Assembly: GCA_021234155.1 (NCBI GenBank)
Contig: JAJEKV010000017.1
Location: 8,313,525 to 8,377,524 of the forward strand
Direction: 5' to 3'
DNA from: Isoetes taiwanensis
Taxonomy: Eukaryota > Streptophyta > Lycopodiopsida > Isoetales > Isoetaceae
Length of the DNA: 64,000 nucleotides
Below are positions 34,300-49,100 of the stretch, piece by piece. The notes below the pieces were generated by a model, which saw only the letters and a program-made list of their open reading frames with translations, had not been told where the DNA came from and made no database searches. The translations under genes were made by a program, and so were the position numbers. Numbering within the stretch: position 1 is the stretch's first letter; every line of letters starts with the position of its first letter.

Positions 34300-37200
34300 A
34301 TGGCGAACTCGAGAGACCAGCCGGTAAGACGCCTCTCCCGGACCTTGACGACCGGAGTAGTGAGGGGGGAGGTGCTCGAGAGTGAAGTGGTGCCATCTTC
34401 ACTTGCTTTGATAGCTCCCATTTTGCGAGTGGCCAGTGAAATTGAGCAGAGGAATCCTAGAGTGGCTTATCTATGTACGTATTATCCTCTAATTTCTCTT
34501 TCTGCTTATCTCATTCAATCTTCAATCTTCGAAGGCAGACTGATCGATGTTCTTTCATTGCCCTTAACAGGTAGGTTCTACGCGTACAATAAAGCTGGTG
34601 ATCTAGATCCTCAATCAAGTGGTAGAGGAGTACGACAATTCAAGACGGCATTGATGCAACGTCTAGAAAGAGTGAGTTTCACTACAGTGCTCCTAATACA
34701 TTATCTCTGCTTCTAATACATTATCTCCGTGCGTATGGGTTGTGATCACTCTTGTTATTTCATTAAAGGAACTAACATTCAGCTTAACTGGCAGGATAAT
34801 GCGAGAATGAAATATGCAAAGAAAAGCGATATCGAAGAAATCGAAAGGTTTTACCAAACATATTATAACCGCGATGTTAAGTCTCTTAACTTAGGGGACA
34901 GGGCAGATAGGTAGGTTCCACTAGTGTAAATTATTTTTAATTAGGCTTGTAAGCTGATAACGTTTCTTTTGCAGGACAAAGCTGGCAAAAGCATATCAAA
35001 CTGCAGGAGTTCTATATGAAGTTCTGAATGCAATGAACAGAGCAAAAGATGATGAAATAGATCCCGAGGTTAATATTTTAATTGCTGCACTCTCCAATTA
35101 CTAACTGCATCTGATTTAGCTTGAACATTCACTAAAAATTTCTATATCCTGGATGAGAACAGATTATTGCAACAGGTGAAGATATCAACGAGAAAAAAGA
35201 AATTTATGTTCCTTATAATATACTTCCATTGGATTCTACTGCAGCATCTTTAGCCATAATGCAGTTACCAGAGGTATCCCAACATGACCTGCTCTAATCC
35301 AGACAAACTATGAACAATTTATTTATGCATATGCAGATAAAGGCAGGAGTAGAAGCTTTAAGGAACATTCGTGGTCTGCCGTGGCCAGCTGCTTTTGAAG
35401 AGTCAGGTCATAAGTCAGGTGAAGGAGACCTGCTTAGCTGGTTGCAGGCAATGTTTGGCTTTCAGGTTGGCATATATCACATTTTGACTTTTACTTTCTC
35501 CATTTTTTTCTTTAAGACTTCAGTGAGGTCGAAGAGAGCTGACTAGAAGCTTAGGTTAAAACTTTCTGGAATCTTGATTGCTCACTCATGTCCTCATGTG
35601 TGGATGCAGAAAGATAATGTTGCCAATCAGCGCGAGCACCTTATCCTACTTCTTGCCAATGTATATATACGGCTTCCACCTGATCCAGAATCTACAACTG
35701 TGGTAAACATCTAAAATTTGCAGATGCTCTACTTCCTCTTGCAAGACAGTAAACCTCTATTGTTTTTTGCAGTTGGATAAAGCCCTTGATGTCGTTATGA
35801 ACAAAATATTTGAAAATTATGAACGTTGGTGCAAATTTCTAAGCAGGAAGAGTAGCCTTGTGTATCTTCTACAATCTGTTTCAAAATGAGTTTCAACCTT
35901 TTTGAGTTTTGATACTTATATTCTTTTGTCATGTCTTCGCAGGTTCCCAGAGCTTCACCATGTTGCTCGGCAACGAAAGGTTCTTTATATGGGTTTGTAC
36001 CTTCTGATTTGGGGAGAGGCTGCAAACATTCGTTTCATGCCGGAATGCCTTTGCTATATATATCACAATGTAAGTTCTCTGATTGTCCATCGCTTTAGTC
36101 AAAATCGGGGGGCTTTGTAAAAGGAAGAAAGAGCTTAGGGAAAGTAGCAGAAGACACAAAGAAATGAATCTTGAATAACAGGCAGAACGCGTGCACAATT
36201 GAAGCTTTGGTAAGGGTCTTCATATTGTTAACAAGAAATTGATGTGACCTTAAACACGTCAGTAGGAAAACAGTGGCACCACGTGGGCTGCCTAAAGTTA
36301 GAGAGGCATTGATACCTTCCTCTTATGATGTAGTTGAATGTTTCAACTTGCTACGACGCCATAAATTTATCTTGTAATATCTTTTATTCATGATTATGTT
36401 TGGATTCAAAGTTATCACTGTGGCACTAGTCAGATCAGAATCTCTATATCCTGAAAAAAAATAGGTCAAGAAATTCTACTGTCAACAAGAAGCGAATTCT
36501 CAATAAAGCAAAAATCGAGGCATTTTTGATGTAAATAGATGGTTTGATTTAGTTCAGATTCACTGTTTGCGATCCTAAATTTGAAGCTGTGTGTCTAACT
36601 AGAAAAGTTTCCTTTACAGATGGCATTAGAGCTGCATGGCATGCTAGCTGGCAACATAGGCGGGGAATATATAAAGCCTGCTTATGGTGGGGATGAGGGA
36701 TCATTTTTAGAGAAAGTGATCACTCCTTTTTATGACATAACACAGAAGGTCCATCTCATGCTGAAGTTCTGGTGGCTAAAAAATATTTTCTGAGCTAATG
36801 CTATCTCTTTTCCAGGAAGCAAGGAAAAATAGAAATGGGAATACATCCCATTCCAGCTGGCGCAATTACGATGATCTAAACGAATATTTTTGGTATTTGA
36901 ATTTGATTGCTTAATTGTTCATTGTGGTATGGTTCTCAGTAAAGGACATGCTGGTTGAAAATATATTATGGCTTTTCTAGGTCTGATGAATGCTTCCGTC
37001 TCGGATGGCCAATTTCTACCAATACCGATTTCTTCGTCCCTCCAGTGCTCAATAACAACCTTTCTAGAAGACTTTCTGCTAGCTTGGATAAGGTGTCAGT
37101 AAACATGAAGATAATGGCATATATTCTTTTCTCCCCATTCAAGACCAGCTAGTAATCGGGATGTTCTCCTCAGGTTAAACGAATCAAACACAAGCCGGGT

Positions 37201-40163
37201 GGAAAGAAGCCAGCGAAACGTTTGAAGAAAACGGGTTTTGTGGAGGTTCGCTCCTTTTGGGAGGTGTTTAGGAGCTTTGATCGCATGTGGACATTCTACA
37301 TTTTATGTCTGCAGGTGAACTTTGAAACCTGTGTTTCTCAAGTGGATTCCATTTAAAGCTTCTTTCTCTTATGTTTTTTAATTTCATATTTTTCATGTGC
37401 TTGCATTTAGGCAATGATTATAATTGCATGGAAGGAAATTAGTTCTCCCATACAGCTATTTGAAGGGGACACGTTGGAGCAAGTTTTGAGTATTTTTATA
37501 ACAGCTTCAGTACTTCGTCTTTTGCAAGGTAAAACATTCGTATAAGAATAAAAGTTGTCAAGTTTCTATTTATTGTCCCTAGGTGCGTGAGACCTGGACA
37601 AAATTTGACCACAACAAAGGGGGATTTAAAGGGTTTACGATTATAATATGATAAAATAGCCAGCTGGACAAGGAGTTACTAAAGGGCTTTACCGCTTGAC
37701 CACAATGGATATGGACATTATATCAATTTTATACTGACACATGCATCATTGTTCTATTTCTGGTTGGTGAACTTCATTAGCTCTGTTCTAATGCAAAAGA
37801 AAGAACATTTCGGCTCCAAAGAAAGAGAACACAACAACTGTGATTGTTCTTCCTATACATGCTTTCCTTGTCCCACATTGAGCCCTAAAGCAAACTTTTA
37901 ATAATACTCCAAGGACAAAAAAGCACTTGAGCCCTTATGATGATAGCATTTAGAAATTGCGAGATGTTCGCTGCTTTCCTTGTATTGGGCATGAAGTGAT
38001 ATGGCAGGAGCACTGAGATGTAATTGTTGCTTGGCCTCTTGTTCAAATGTTCCTATTGTTCCAATTCTACCTTAAGAGCATAATAGAAAATATTGATGTA
38101 TCCATCTTTATTCTCAAAGTATGAGTCTATCAATTCTTGTGTCAAAATTAAGCTAATACGTGTTTTTGTGCGTAATTTAAGCAATTATGCTGCTTTTGCA
38201 GGTGTTTTGGATATACTTTTTAGCTTCAGCACTTTTCGCAGCATGAAATACACGGGGATATTGCGGCTAGTATTAAAGTTTTTTGCTGCAGCAGCATGGG
38301 TGTTTATTCTTGCTGCATTATACGTGCATACATGGACAAACCCAAGAGGTCTAATTGGAAGTATAAAAAAGTGGCTAGGCAGCCGATGGAGGAATACATC
38401 CTTATATTACGCTGCTGTTATTCTTTATCTACTTCCAAATGCTATTGGTGCAGTTTTTTTTTTGCTTCCCTTTCAACGGGGATGGATAGAAAATTCAAGT
38501 TGGAAGATAGTGCGTTTGTTCTCATGGTGGTGTCAGGTATCTCATATTTGCTACACACACATATTTTAGGATCTGAAATCCTCCAATTTAATTTCTGAAA
38601 TTATGCTAGAAGCAGTTACAACTGGTAGGGAACTACTTATCTAAGAAAGCTTCTTTTACCACGTACAGCTATGAGGCCAGGGGGCCTTGAAATTAAGAAT
38701 ACATAGTTCTCATGAACCTTTTACCCAAATTGTACTGTAGATATAGCACAACCATCTGATTACATTAGATCAGGAAGTGGATTGAGATAGCCTTTTTCTT
38801 ATCTAGCTTCAGGCACATTTGTTTCCCTTTCTAAAAGTTACAAATTGTTGTGATCTATACATCTTTATTTCATGTGTTTACAGCCACGATTGTACATAGG
38901 TCGTGAAATGCATGAAAGCCGAACTACTATTTTATGGTAAAAGCATGAGCTGATGTATCTCTGTCACTGTGAATTGCTGATGGGCAAATTATCTAAAGGA
39001 TCATATTTGGTGCAGGTACACATTTTTCTGGATTTGTGTCCTTGCTAGCAAGCTGGCATTCAGTTACTTTGTTCAGGTATAATAGCAATGGCCTGAGTTC
39101 ATATTCTTCGGCTGATAATGTCAAACTTTGAGTCACAAATATAGGCATAACAATTTGCTTTACATTGTCAGGTTGCCATGTTTGCACATGCATTTTGTGC
39201 GAACGATTTGTAACAAGATATTTTTCATGTATTACAGATACGGCCGTTGATTGGGCCTACGAAAGCAGTCATGAAAACCACCAAAATCATTTACAAATGG
39301 CACGAATTGTTTCCAAATGGTATGTTTGGCTGACACCTGCATCTTGTCAATAAAGATCACCAATTACAAATACTGACAGTTCTTTTATTAAGAAACGGGA
39401 GTTTTGAGTGGCTATCATTAAATAGAATACAATGCGACATTTTGGACCTTCCAGGAGGACATGATAATATAACTAAGAATCAACGTTGGGGAATGTGTCA
39501 ACTCTAACTTAAGTGATCAAGAAATGGTAGATCTTATAAGAATTATTGCCTCCTTGATGCGACCAAAATGTTTTGCAGAACATAATTCGAGTGCGACTAT
39601 ACAGAAAGTTAGTGAAGAAAGATTTATTTCCACCTTCCAAATGAGAGTTTTCTGCATGCCTTGGTCAATTAGGATCGCAATCGAGTTTTCTTGCCAGATA
39701 GCCTAGTTTAAAGCAGGGAAAAGCTTTTAAAAGTATTCTGCTACATTAAATTTTGTTCTACAGATGTTTACACACTGTAATAATTCGGCCTCCTGCAGAC
39801 AATAATAGATTTTTATCTCTTTCCTTTTCTGTTCCCTGGCTGTTCTTGTTTCTTCTTATTCCTCAACCATAGGCTGATGAACACAGTGATCGAAATGTAC
39901 AACTGTGCTAGAAATCCTATTCCACCATCCCATGCCAATATGCCTTAATATATCTAGTACCCTAATGCCGTCCTAGAGCATAAGAAGGAACTATCAGAAC
40001 TTAGAAAGAACAGTAACTGTACTGGCTATGAGGGTGGTCTCTTTATATGCTTTCCTTTCTTGTATAGGCTCTGTGGGCCTGTTCTCAAATTGTAACTGTA
40101 AATATGATTGCAGCTAAAAAGAACATTGGTGCTGTCATCTCCTTGTGGGCTCCAGTAGTTTTG
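34300..40163 (+). CDS. CALS5: Callose synthase exons 1-19
   Basis: Exons: 34300-34474, 34571-34671, 34795-34910, 34975-35068, 35163-35273, 35337-35465, 35610-35702, 35773-35861, 35943-36069, 36620-36748, 36816-36892, 36981-37092, 37174-37314, 37411-37528, 38202-38536, 38884-38936, 39016-39076, 39238-39319, 40114-40163. All boundaries are GT-AG. For exon 8 the donor at 35862 (GTATCT) was preferred over 35860 because it restores frame into exon 9. These exons encode the N-terminal Vta1-like and FKS1 domains and the first membrane segments. Introns here are mostly 60-100 bp; introns 9, 14 and 18 reach 550-800 bp and show no gene. Confidence 0.9.
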
Positions 40164-43100
40164 GTAAGTGATGATTGAGGTTATTTATTCTGCGTAAATT
40201 CCTGTTTCTGGATGAAGGGTGCTTGTGAAAGCTTGGAGTTTATGCTATTTATACCTATTCAACTTTAGCTAACTAGCAGAGAGAAAGTGAAGCATGCAAA
40301 GTGTAAATGAATTTGATAAAATGCATCTACAATAGTTGGGATTTTACATTACAAGGACGTGGCACGATCTTAGCTGTAGATGAAAGTGATGATGTGGCAA
40401 GATCAGCCACTTATTTAGTGAGGATGAGACCTCTAATACCACTTCCGAAATCGAACATTATGTAGGTCAAATTGAAAGTGAAACACAATGCTAATGTGAT
40501 TGTTGCTTGCTGTAGCATCTGAACTCAGTAGGGTTTTGAGATTGTTGAATTTGGAACTGTTTAGTGGCTTTATCATGCCATCAGCAAGCTGTTTGCCTCT
40601 TTTCTGTTTGTTCGAGGATTAACTGTTCTCGAACAAAGCAGATTTTAAGATCAAGGTGCTTGGTGTTTGGATGTAAACAAGTGCAATAGCCCAGAATTAT
40701 CAGAATACAGCATAACTGTCTTGATTGGAAGCTGAAGGTCCGGAGATAGCTGGAGGATGGTTAAAAGTAGACATTAACTTTCCCAATAATATATCAGTGG
40801 ACCATGATGCCACATCATTAATATTGGCTATATAAGCCAGTATATTACAATGTAATAACCACCATAGTCTTCACAAATACTACTATAGCAATTGGCGTTT
40901 TTCCTATTCGTTCCAAGTCCTGAAATTCATTTAGGGTATCAGACCCTATATTTGGTGCATGAGATGAAGAGAGTTATAACATTCTTCTCTTTTGCAATTT
41001 ACATCTGCCCTTCTAGGATCAGGACCAGATATGTGTAAGCTATCGAAAGAGCCATTTTTTGGCTGATTTGGATGAGTGTAGTTGGAGGTTTTTGCAAGAT
41101 TGTTGGAGACAGTGGTGCACAGCCAAATCCGTGAATAAGAGGTTAGACCTGTCAGGTCTTGTTAATCACTTGCAGGCAGTTCGGTTTTGGTCTCCAGAGC
41201 AAAGATTAGCACAAGATTGATTGATCTTGCGAGTATTCCTTGCAAAAGTGTTTGGTCAAATTGATCATGACGGGAGTTGATCCTTGGAAAATTTGTACCA
41301 ATTCTGTGCTAGATGGTACAAATTACTTTGCATGGAGTGTATTTTTTGAGATCTACCTAGATTACTAGAACTGGAAACTTTGGTCTCCACTTGGGATGCC
41401 ACAGGCAAGCTGCGGAAGATAGAAAAGCATTGAAGCTCTTGTATACAGGCTTAGAAGGCAATTAAGGTCTTGCAAGACCCTTGAAAAGGTTTGGGAGTAT
41501 TTGCATGATTCTTCCATCGTGCATTGTCTTGGCAGGGTGTCATTCAGTAATGGTTACATGGCAGGTCTTACTTTCAATAAATGTTCTGGATTTTTTTTTT
41601 TTTTTTTTTTTTCCCCCCCACAAGTAGAGATTTTAATAGAGGATTGGATCAGTGCTGGAGGCACAATCTCAGATCAGGGCTTGATTCGTTTTGTGTTTAG
41701 AGGAATTGGAGATAAGTAAGACCACAAGGAACTACAAATGGACATTTAATGAAGATTTGCTCAAGAGGAGTTAGAATGTAACTGAAAGTTGAAAAAAGCG
41801 AAGGCAAAATTCAGCTTGCTCAACTTAAATTGACTCAGCAAAAACAAAGGAAAACAAAGGCAAAATGAAAACGAAGGAAAAAAAAGGCAAAATGAAAGGA
41901 ATCTCAGGCATTTGAAAGCATTCCAAGAAGCTTTGCTGCTTTTGAAGGAGACTTGTGTACAGGTAGGGGCAGGCCAACATCTTGCAATTAAAGGAAAGAT
42001 TGAGCAGTTAAAGGCATTGAAGGATGCTAGAGGAACCATTGATGATACAACCTTAATCATGTATGCTCTTCAAGGATTGTCTAGAGAGTATAAACATATT
42101 TCTGATCCTTATAAGCTGACAGTTCAGATTAAGATTTATCTCAATTAGTTGCAGCAGCAGCTTCTTGATACAGAAATTGAAAACAGGAGACATAATTTGA
42201 AAATAGGAGACATGGTCAGATTGAGGCACTTAATTATTCCAAGGTTCAAAATGTGCCATCTTATAACTCTAATGAAGCTCGGTCTTCTTCTATTTCTTCT
42301 AGTGCTAACTTGTTCCTTCAAAGGCTCCTTCTGCTCCAATCTCTTAGCCATTTCTTTGTTGGCCTTGTGGGAAGAAAGGCCATATTTGCAGAGATTGCAG
42401 ACAATTGCAAAAAGTTATTGCTCAGTATCTCAAAGACCAAGCACAAGGTTCTGCACAACAAGTATCTCAGCCAGTTATCTGACAAGTTGCTCAGCAACCA
42501 TTAATGCAGCAGGCTGTGCTAGTCTGAACAGATCATTCCTCGGTTCCTTTGCAAAGGTTTCTGCTCAGGTTTCTCATCTTTCTTTTGAAAAAATTGAAAG
42601 TCAGTTTCTTAATGTTGTGCTGAGAAATTACCCATATATGTTTGGCCGGTTGGTTCTGGTGCTACCAAACATTTTGGCAGGACAATAAGATGTATTCAAG
42701 AATCTACAATCTCATGAGCATACAATAGTTAAAATAGCTAAAATGGCTGATGGTAATCTTGCAAAACCAAAGCTAAGGGGAGTGTTAGTTTTGAAACAGA
42801 TCATTGTGTACATTTAACATCGAGGATATTATTCTGGTTCGTGGGTTACTTGTCAATCTCTTGAGTGTGTCCGAGTTTGAGCGACGGATGGAATATTCAG
42901 TCTTGTTAACAGATGGAAAAAGTGCTACTTTGAGTAGGCTACTTTGAATCCTGTTGCTCGGGGTCTTCTAAATTGAAGACTATAATAGATTGGCTAAAAT
43001 GGATTGTCACCAAAAGGGAACATGGAAACTGAACTAAACAAAGACACGCACGACTATGGCTTATATGTGACTGCCATGTCAGCAACAAACGTGCAAGGCC

Positions 43101-46100
43101 ACGTCAGCAGGTGTGCAATGACATGTCAACAGTGTGACGTCATCATGAGTCTAACATCCCTCCTGATGGCGGACACTGCTGAGAAAGAAAAACAGTTAAA
43201 GGAACAATGTGAAACACTTGCTTCATACCAACAAAATGCTTGCCTACATGAGGCTTTGCCAACCCATCTGCTGCCTGCCCCTGAGAAGAACAATGTGAAA
43301 GAGAGACAAGTCCAGTATCAAGCTGTTCTCGAATGAAATATACTTTGATAACGAGATGGTTAGTCAGATGATGCCATTTATGATCTTTAGCATGAGAAAT
43401 TGCACCATTATTGTCACAATAGAGATAGGCTGGTGTACCGTTGGCCCCTAAATCTTCATATAAATGAACAAGCCAAAGCATTTCTTGGACTGCTGTGCAC
43501 AAGGCTTTAAGTTCTGCTTCAGTGGTACTGAGACTGCAAGTTGCTTGTTTCTTGGATCCCCATGTAAGTGGATTACCAGCAAAGAAGGAAATATAACCAG
43601 TGAGTGATTTTCTATATTTGACATTGCTTTTGGCATGATCAGAATCTGCATAGATAAGAAGCTTAGGACTATCCACACAAGTGTAATGGAAACCTTCTGT
43701 AGCAGTTCCCTTATGGTAGTGAAGAACCTTCTTGGCTGCATGCCAGTGAGAGGACTTAGGATGATGCATGAAACGTGTAAGAACCCCTACAATGTAGACG
43801 ATATCAGGACGAGTAATAGTAACAAAAAAAAGAGCTCCAACTAGTTTCCCGTACAGTGTAACATCAGCGTCCTCATGTGCTGAATTAAGAATCAGTTCTT
43901 CACCTGGATCATGAGGTATAACTGAGGGCTTACAATCTGTCATATGAAGCCTGTGTAATACCTCATTAACATATTTATGTTGCGAGAGAAAATGCCATGA
44001 GGTTGTTGCCAAACTTGTAAACCCAAACAGTAATGCATGAACCCCAAGTCTCTAATCTCAAACTTCGTACTCAGGGAATCCTTGGTGCTAGAAATCGAAT
44101 CAGTAGCATCTCCTGTGAGTACCATATCATCAACATATAGAAGTATAATGGAAATTTGAGAGACTCTAAGCTGATAGTAAACATTACAGTCAGCTCGAGA
44201 TCTTTAATAACCAAGACTTAAGAGAAAAGCATTGATCTTGTGATGCCAACATCTAGGAGCCTGCTTGAGCCCATCTAAACTCTTTTTGAGCTTGCAAACA
44301 TAATCAAGAACCTGCGGATCTTCAAAACCAGGTGGTTGTTGCATGTAGATATCTTCTTCGAGATCTCCATTAAGAAAAGCTGATTTAAAATCTAGCTGAT
44401 AGACAGACCAATGTTTTAATGCTGCCAAGGCCAAGACTGCACATAAGGTATCTAACCTTACAACACGAGCGAACACCCCATTATAATCAAACCCCTCCTG
44501 CTGAGTAAAGCCTTTAGCCACAAGTCATGCCTTATATTTGGATAACGTACCATCCGAGTGAAATTTGGTCTTGTAAATCCACTTTGCGCCAACAATATTA
44601 GTATTCAAAGGCTTCGGAACTAACTCCCATGCTTGCTGTTTGTGTAACATATCAATTTCGTCTTGCATGGCTTGTACCCAATGAGGGTGCTTGGCTGTTT
44701 GAGCATAAGTGAGAGGTTCAACATGATTAAGAACCGTGGTCATTAATGCAAAGTTACATGAAACTTCTAAGGGTGGCAGACCAGCTAGTCTTCGCAATCT
44801 CGGGCTGGCTGGTGGAAAACTAAGCAAATCTGCTTGATTTTGAAGTGGAATCGACAAAGGAGAGTTTGACGGAGACATAGTAGGCTGAAGGTAATCAATC
44901 GGATCAAAGGAGGCATATGGACTAATGGACAGAGGAGAATCTGTAGAAATCAAAGAACCAGCGGAAATAGAAGGTAAAGGATCAAGTGAAGAGGAAGGCA
45001 AAGAGTCAGCTGGAACAAAAGGTAAAGGATCAGGTGGATAGAAAGACAAAGAATCAATTGAACCTGAAATTGAAGTTGAAATTGAAGGTGAGGCGGAGGA
45101 ACATACTGGAGGAGTAACAGTAGTATTAAGATCATTCCAGCAGAGATAGGAACAGCAACATGAACATCGAATAAATCTTGAGGACACTTGTCATACTCGA
45201 CACTAGGTGCCTCATAAAAAACAGAAGAAAAACTGCCTCTTCTACAAATTGCACACTTCTAGAAGGAAAGACCCTGTTTGTAACCGGATCATAACATCTC
45301 CATGCCTTCATATTATGGGGATACCCGATGAAGATCACTTTGACTGCTCGATCAGAGAGCTTACCTTGTTTTTGCAAAATCTCTCGAGGTAAGGTCGCAT
45401 AGGCAAGACACCCAAAAGTTCTGAAGTGAGAGACATCTGGTCGAACTCCATAGATAGCTTCAAACGGAGTCTTGAGGTTCAAAGATTTTGTAGGTGCTCT
45501 GTTGGACACATAGACTGCTGTTTTTATTCCCTCTGCCCAAAAACTAGGTGACAACTGTTTGTGCTTAATCATACTCCGTACAAGATCCATAAGAGTACGT
45601 ACAAGATCCATAAGAGTACGATTTTTGCGCTCTGCCACACCATTCTGCAGATGAGCATAAGGAACTACCAATTGTCTATGAATGCCCTTATCATCAAGAA
45701 ACTGTTGAAACTGGTCTGAGAGAAACTCTCCAGCATTATCTGTGCGGATCGACTTGATAGGTACAGCAAATTCCTTTTCAACTTGGGCACTGAAAAATTG
45801 AAACTTAGAAAATGCCTCTGACCTAAGTTTCAAGGTCAGGTAAACCTACTGAAATCATCAATGAGCACTAAGAAGTACCTGCTGCCTGCTAATGACGCAA
45901 CAGGCATATAACATATGTCCGAATGAGCCCTATGTTCTGTTTGCAAAGGATAAGAAGCTTGAACTTGCTTACCAAGTCTGCAAGCAGGATAATCAAATCC
46001 AGAAAGTTTAAGTGATGGCAGTCCTTCGACCATATTTAACTTGGAGGCTAAACTCAAAGTGGAAGCTGCAACATGGCCATACCTATCATGCCACAATGAT

Positions 46101-49100
46101 TCAACGGTCTTTGGGACTGCTGCCAGCAAAGAAGACTCTGATAGAGAAGATGGAGAAGAATTGGAGTTAGTGGTAAGAATATAAAGACCATCCTTATTGA
46201 GTCGCCCCCGTGCAACCGGATTTAATTTCTGCAGATCCACATATTGAAGAGGATTCTTTTGTGTAATATGAACTTGACCATCTGAGAACAAAACCGAGTA
46301 TCCCATTCTTCTATCAAATTTAGAAACACTTTAAAGATTAACAAGTAGGCCAGGCACCAAAATAACGTCTTCAATATTCAATGTGAGGCACTAGTCTGTT
46401 TCCAAAGTGAGAGTGCCTTTAGCTAGAGATTTCGTACCATCTGCCATTTTACCCACTGTATTCTCATGAGGTGTAAGATTCTTTAAAATATGTGATTTTC
46501 CTACCAAATGCTTAGTAGCACCAGAAGCAAGCAACCATTCGTCTTACTGGTGTGCAGCAATATTAAGAAACTCAACTTCTATATCTTCAATAGAAAGATG
46601 AGAAATTTGTGCAGATAGTTCTTGTTTAGGAGCTGGAATAAATGACTGTTGAACTACCTGCTGAACCACCTGCTGCTCAGAATTTGGCTGACCAACCTGT
46701 TGGGAATGTGGTTGACCAACCCACTGTGACACTTGTGAAGGAGATGATTGTGCCTGACCCTTGTGTGACACTTGTCTTGGCTCTGCTGAACAGGTATCTT
46801 CGTCTTCGAGAGACCACTTGTGTCTATGAGACCAAATATACACCAATCATGTCCAGCTGGGGGTGCATTTGCAGTCTCCTAGAGATATTGCTTAACAATA
46901 AGAAAAGAGAGAAAGTGAAGCGTGCAGAATGTAAATGAACGTGATAAAATGCATTACAATAGTTGGAACTTTAAGTAGTCACATTAGGATGACATAGCTG
47001 TAGATGAAAGCAACGACGTGGCGAGATGATGGCCACTTATGTAGTTAGGGTGAAATTTCCTAACCTCTAAAATGCCTGGTCCAATTTTGTAGTCATCAAG
47101 CATAGATAATATCTGATTTTTTTTTTTTTTAATTTTTTGGTAGTATACTTATTAAAACGTTTCTTGTAATTTATTATTTGCAGGTTTATTTCATGGATAC
47201 CCAGATTTGGTATTCTATATGGTCAACAATATTTGGTGGATTTATAGGAGCATATACACACCTTGGAGAAGTAAGTAAAACGTTGTTTGAGACACTTTGC
47301 TTTCGATTTTAATCTGTTTAGATAGTTATAGACCATGTATTGTGTGGTGATATCTTTAGTGGGGCATGATTTAGTTAAAGGTTGAAGCTGGCCAAGCCAA
47401 AGGCATTTCACACGTCACCTATGCAACTTGAGATTTGTTGACCTAAAGAACAGTTTTGTTTAAGATAAGTGATATGCTAATAAAATAACATGGCAATAAT
47501 AAGTGAAAGAAAGAAAGAAAGAAAGATTTTTTAACGTCTACGTAAGACCCGAAGGGTTTATGAGACCATAACACAAACAGAGTTCAAGACCTCCAGGAGG
47601 AAAACCCTCCTGTTATCTAAAGTATAGAAACAAAAATATTAAGTTTTTAACAGTTAAAAATCTAAAAATCTGCTCAGGTAGGGATTGATGGAGATAGCCC
47701 ATTCGTTCTTGTGATTGCTGCAAAGTAATTCTTAATCCCCCTTCTTGGCTTGCTTTGATGCTTGATGCTTGGCTTCTTCTGGAAAGACTTCTTATGTTTC
47801 ATGGTTGCTGATCTTTTTATCTTCTTAGACAGTGCCAAAGTCACCCCTTTAGGGTCAGGATACTTCCTCTTTTGTGACGAGTCCACTATCGTCTCCCAGA
47901 CATCAATACACACACACCCCCCCAACCAAAAACCCCAACAACACCCCACACCCAACCGAAAGTGTTGTGCGAGTGCACACGCACGGCTGCGTGCTTCTGT
48001 TGTGAGTGCTAATGTAGGTCTTGTAGCCAGCATATGAAACCATACAAATGCTTTGTCATATGACGTGATGCATACAAATCTCCATGTTTTCTTCTATCTT
48101 AATTTTCTATGATGTTTGCTTGTTTGAATATTTGTCACGCTGTTATAATTTCTGGATTGCATTATCTTATTCAGATACGAACACTAGGCATGCTTACATC
48201 AAGATTCCGGACATTGCCTGAAATTTTCCACAAGAAAATGGTGCCAAACACCAGCCCTAAGCAAGACTCTCTTGACGAACAGGTATATCAAAGTTTTCAG
48301 CCACACTAAATGGCAGATATGGGAACTCACTTTTTTTATCCATATTCAGGCTGGCCATATTCAGGCTAAGTTTGCGCAGCTATGGAATGAGGTCATATCG
48401 AGCTTCCGTGAGGAAGATTTGATAAGTGATAGGTAAGTTTTCTTATATGTGATTGTGTAAAAGAGACGTTTATTAACTAAGCATATGGCTATCCACAGAG
48501 AAATGGACCTGATGCTCGTACCATATTCTTCAACCTGGGATTCCAATTTGAAGCAATGGCCCCCTTTCTTACTTGCTGGGAAGGTAAATAGATATTGTAT
48601 AAAATTTCCTGAAGTTTTGAATTATTACTTGAATATATAAGTTAGGTGGCCAGGTTGATTTTTATATGCAAAGAATGGTAAGAAGCGTGCACTTTTAGCA
48701 GTCCTCAAGTGGGAAGTTTCTGGAGTATTTTCACTTAGGAGCCTCTGCTATGCATCAGGATACAGGCTGCAGTCCATGAAAGTATGATAGAACCTGGCAA
48801 ATAGCCTGGAATTGCAGGGGGTTGCAGCAAATTTTGTTAAGCATTATGTCATGCGGCCCTCTGGGTTTTCCTCTGATCATTTTAGATGGCATTATCATTT
48901 GGTGTGTCAAATATGGTTCATTCATCTTCTCTGACATCAGGTGCCTGCAACAGGCTTTGTGAAAGCATTGAACAGTAGTGCTGCACAAAGAGAGCTTAGT
49001 ATTTGCATCATATAAATGTCCTTGGAAGCATTTGTCTCTGTGGGAGGCACCATGGACTGTAGCCCTTACTTTCTCCATGCGGAGGCCTGAGAACCCGCGA

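Larger units (their letters stand above)
42974..46860 (-). mobile_element. Ty1/copia element missing its 5' end, - strand, intron 19
   Basis: The minus-strand order is gag C-terminus, GAG pre-integrase, integrase, reverse transcriptase, RNase H, polypurine tract (CATCAGGAGGGA), then a 3' LTR (43156-42974, starting TGTTAG, ending TCTTCA). The 5' LTR and most of gag are missing beyond about 46860. It abuts the + strand copia remnant head to head. Confidence 0.75.

Noticed and set aside
47507-47527. CRISPR-like or regulatory repeat
   Set aside because: It is a simple GAAA microsatellite in an intron of a eukaryotic gene.
47674-48033. ORF inside callose synthase intron 20
   Set aside because: Low-complexity C-rich and AAG-rich composition, located between two well-supported exons.
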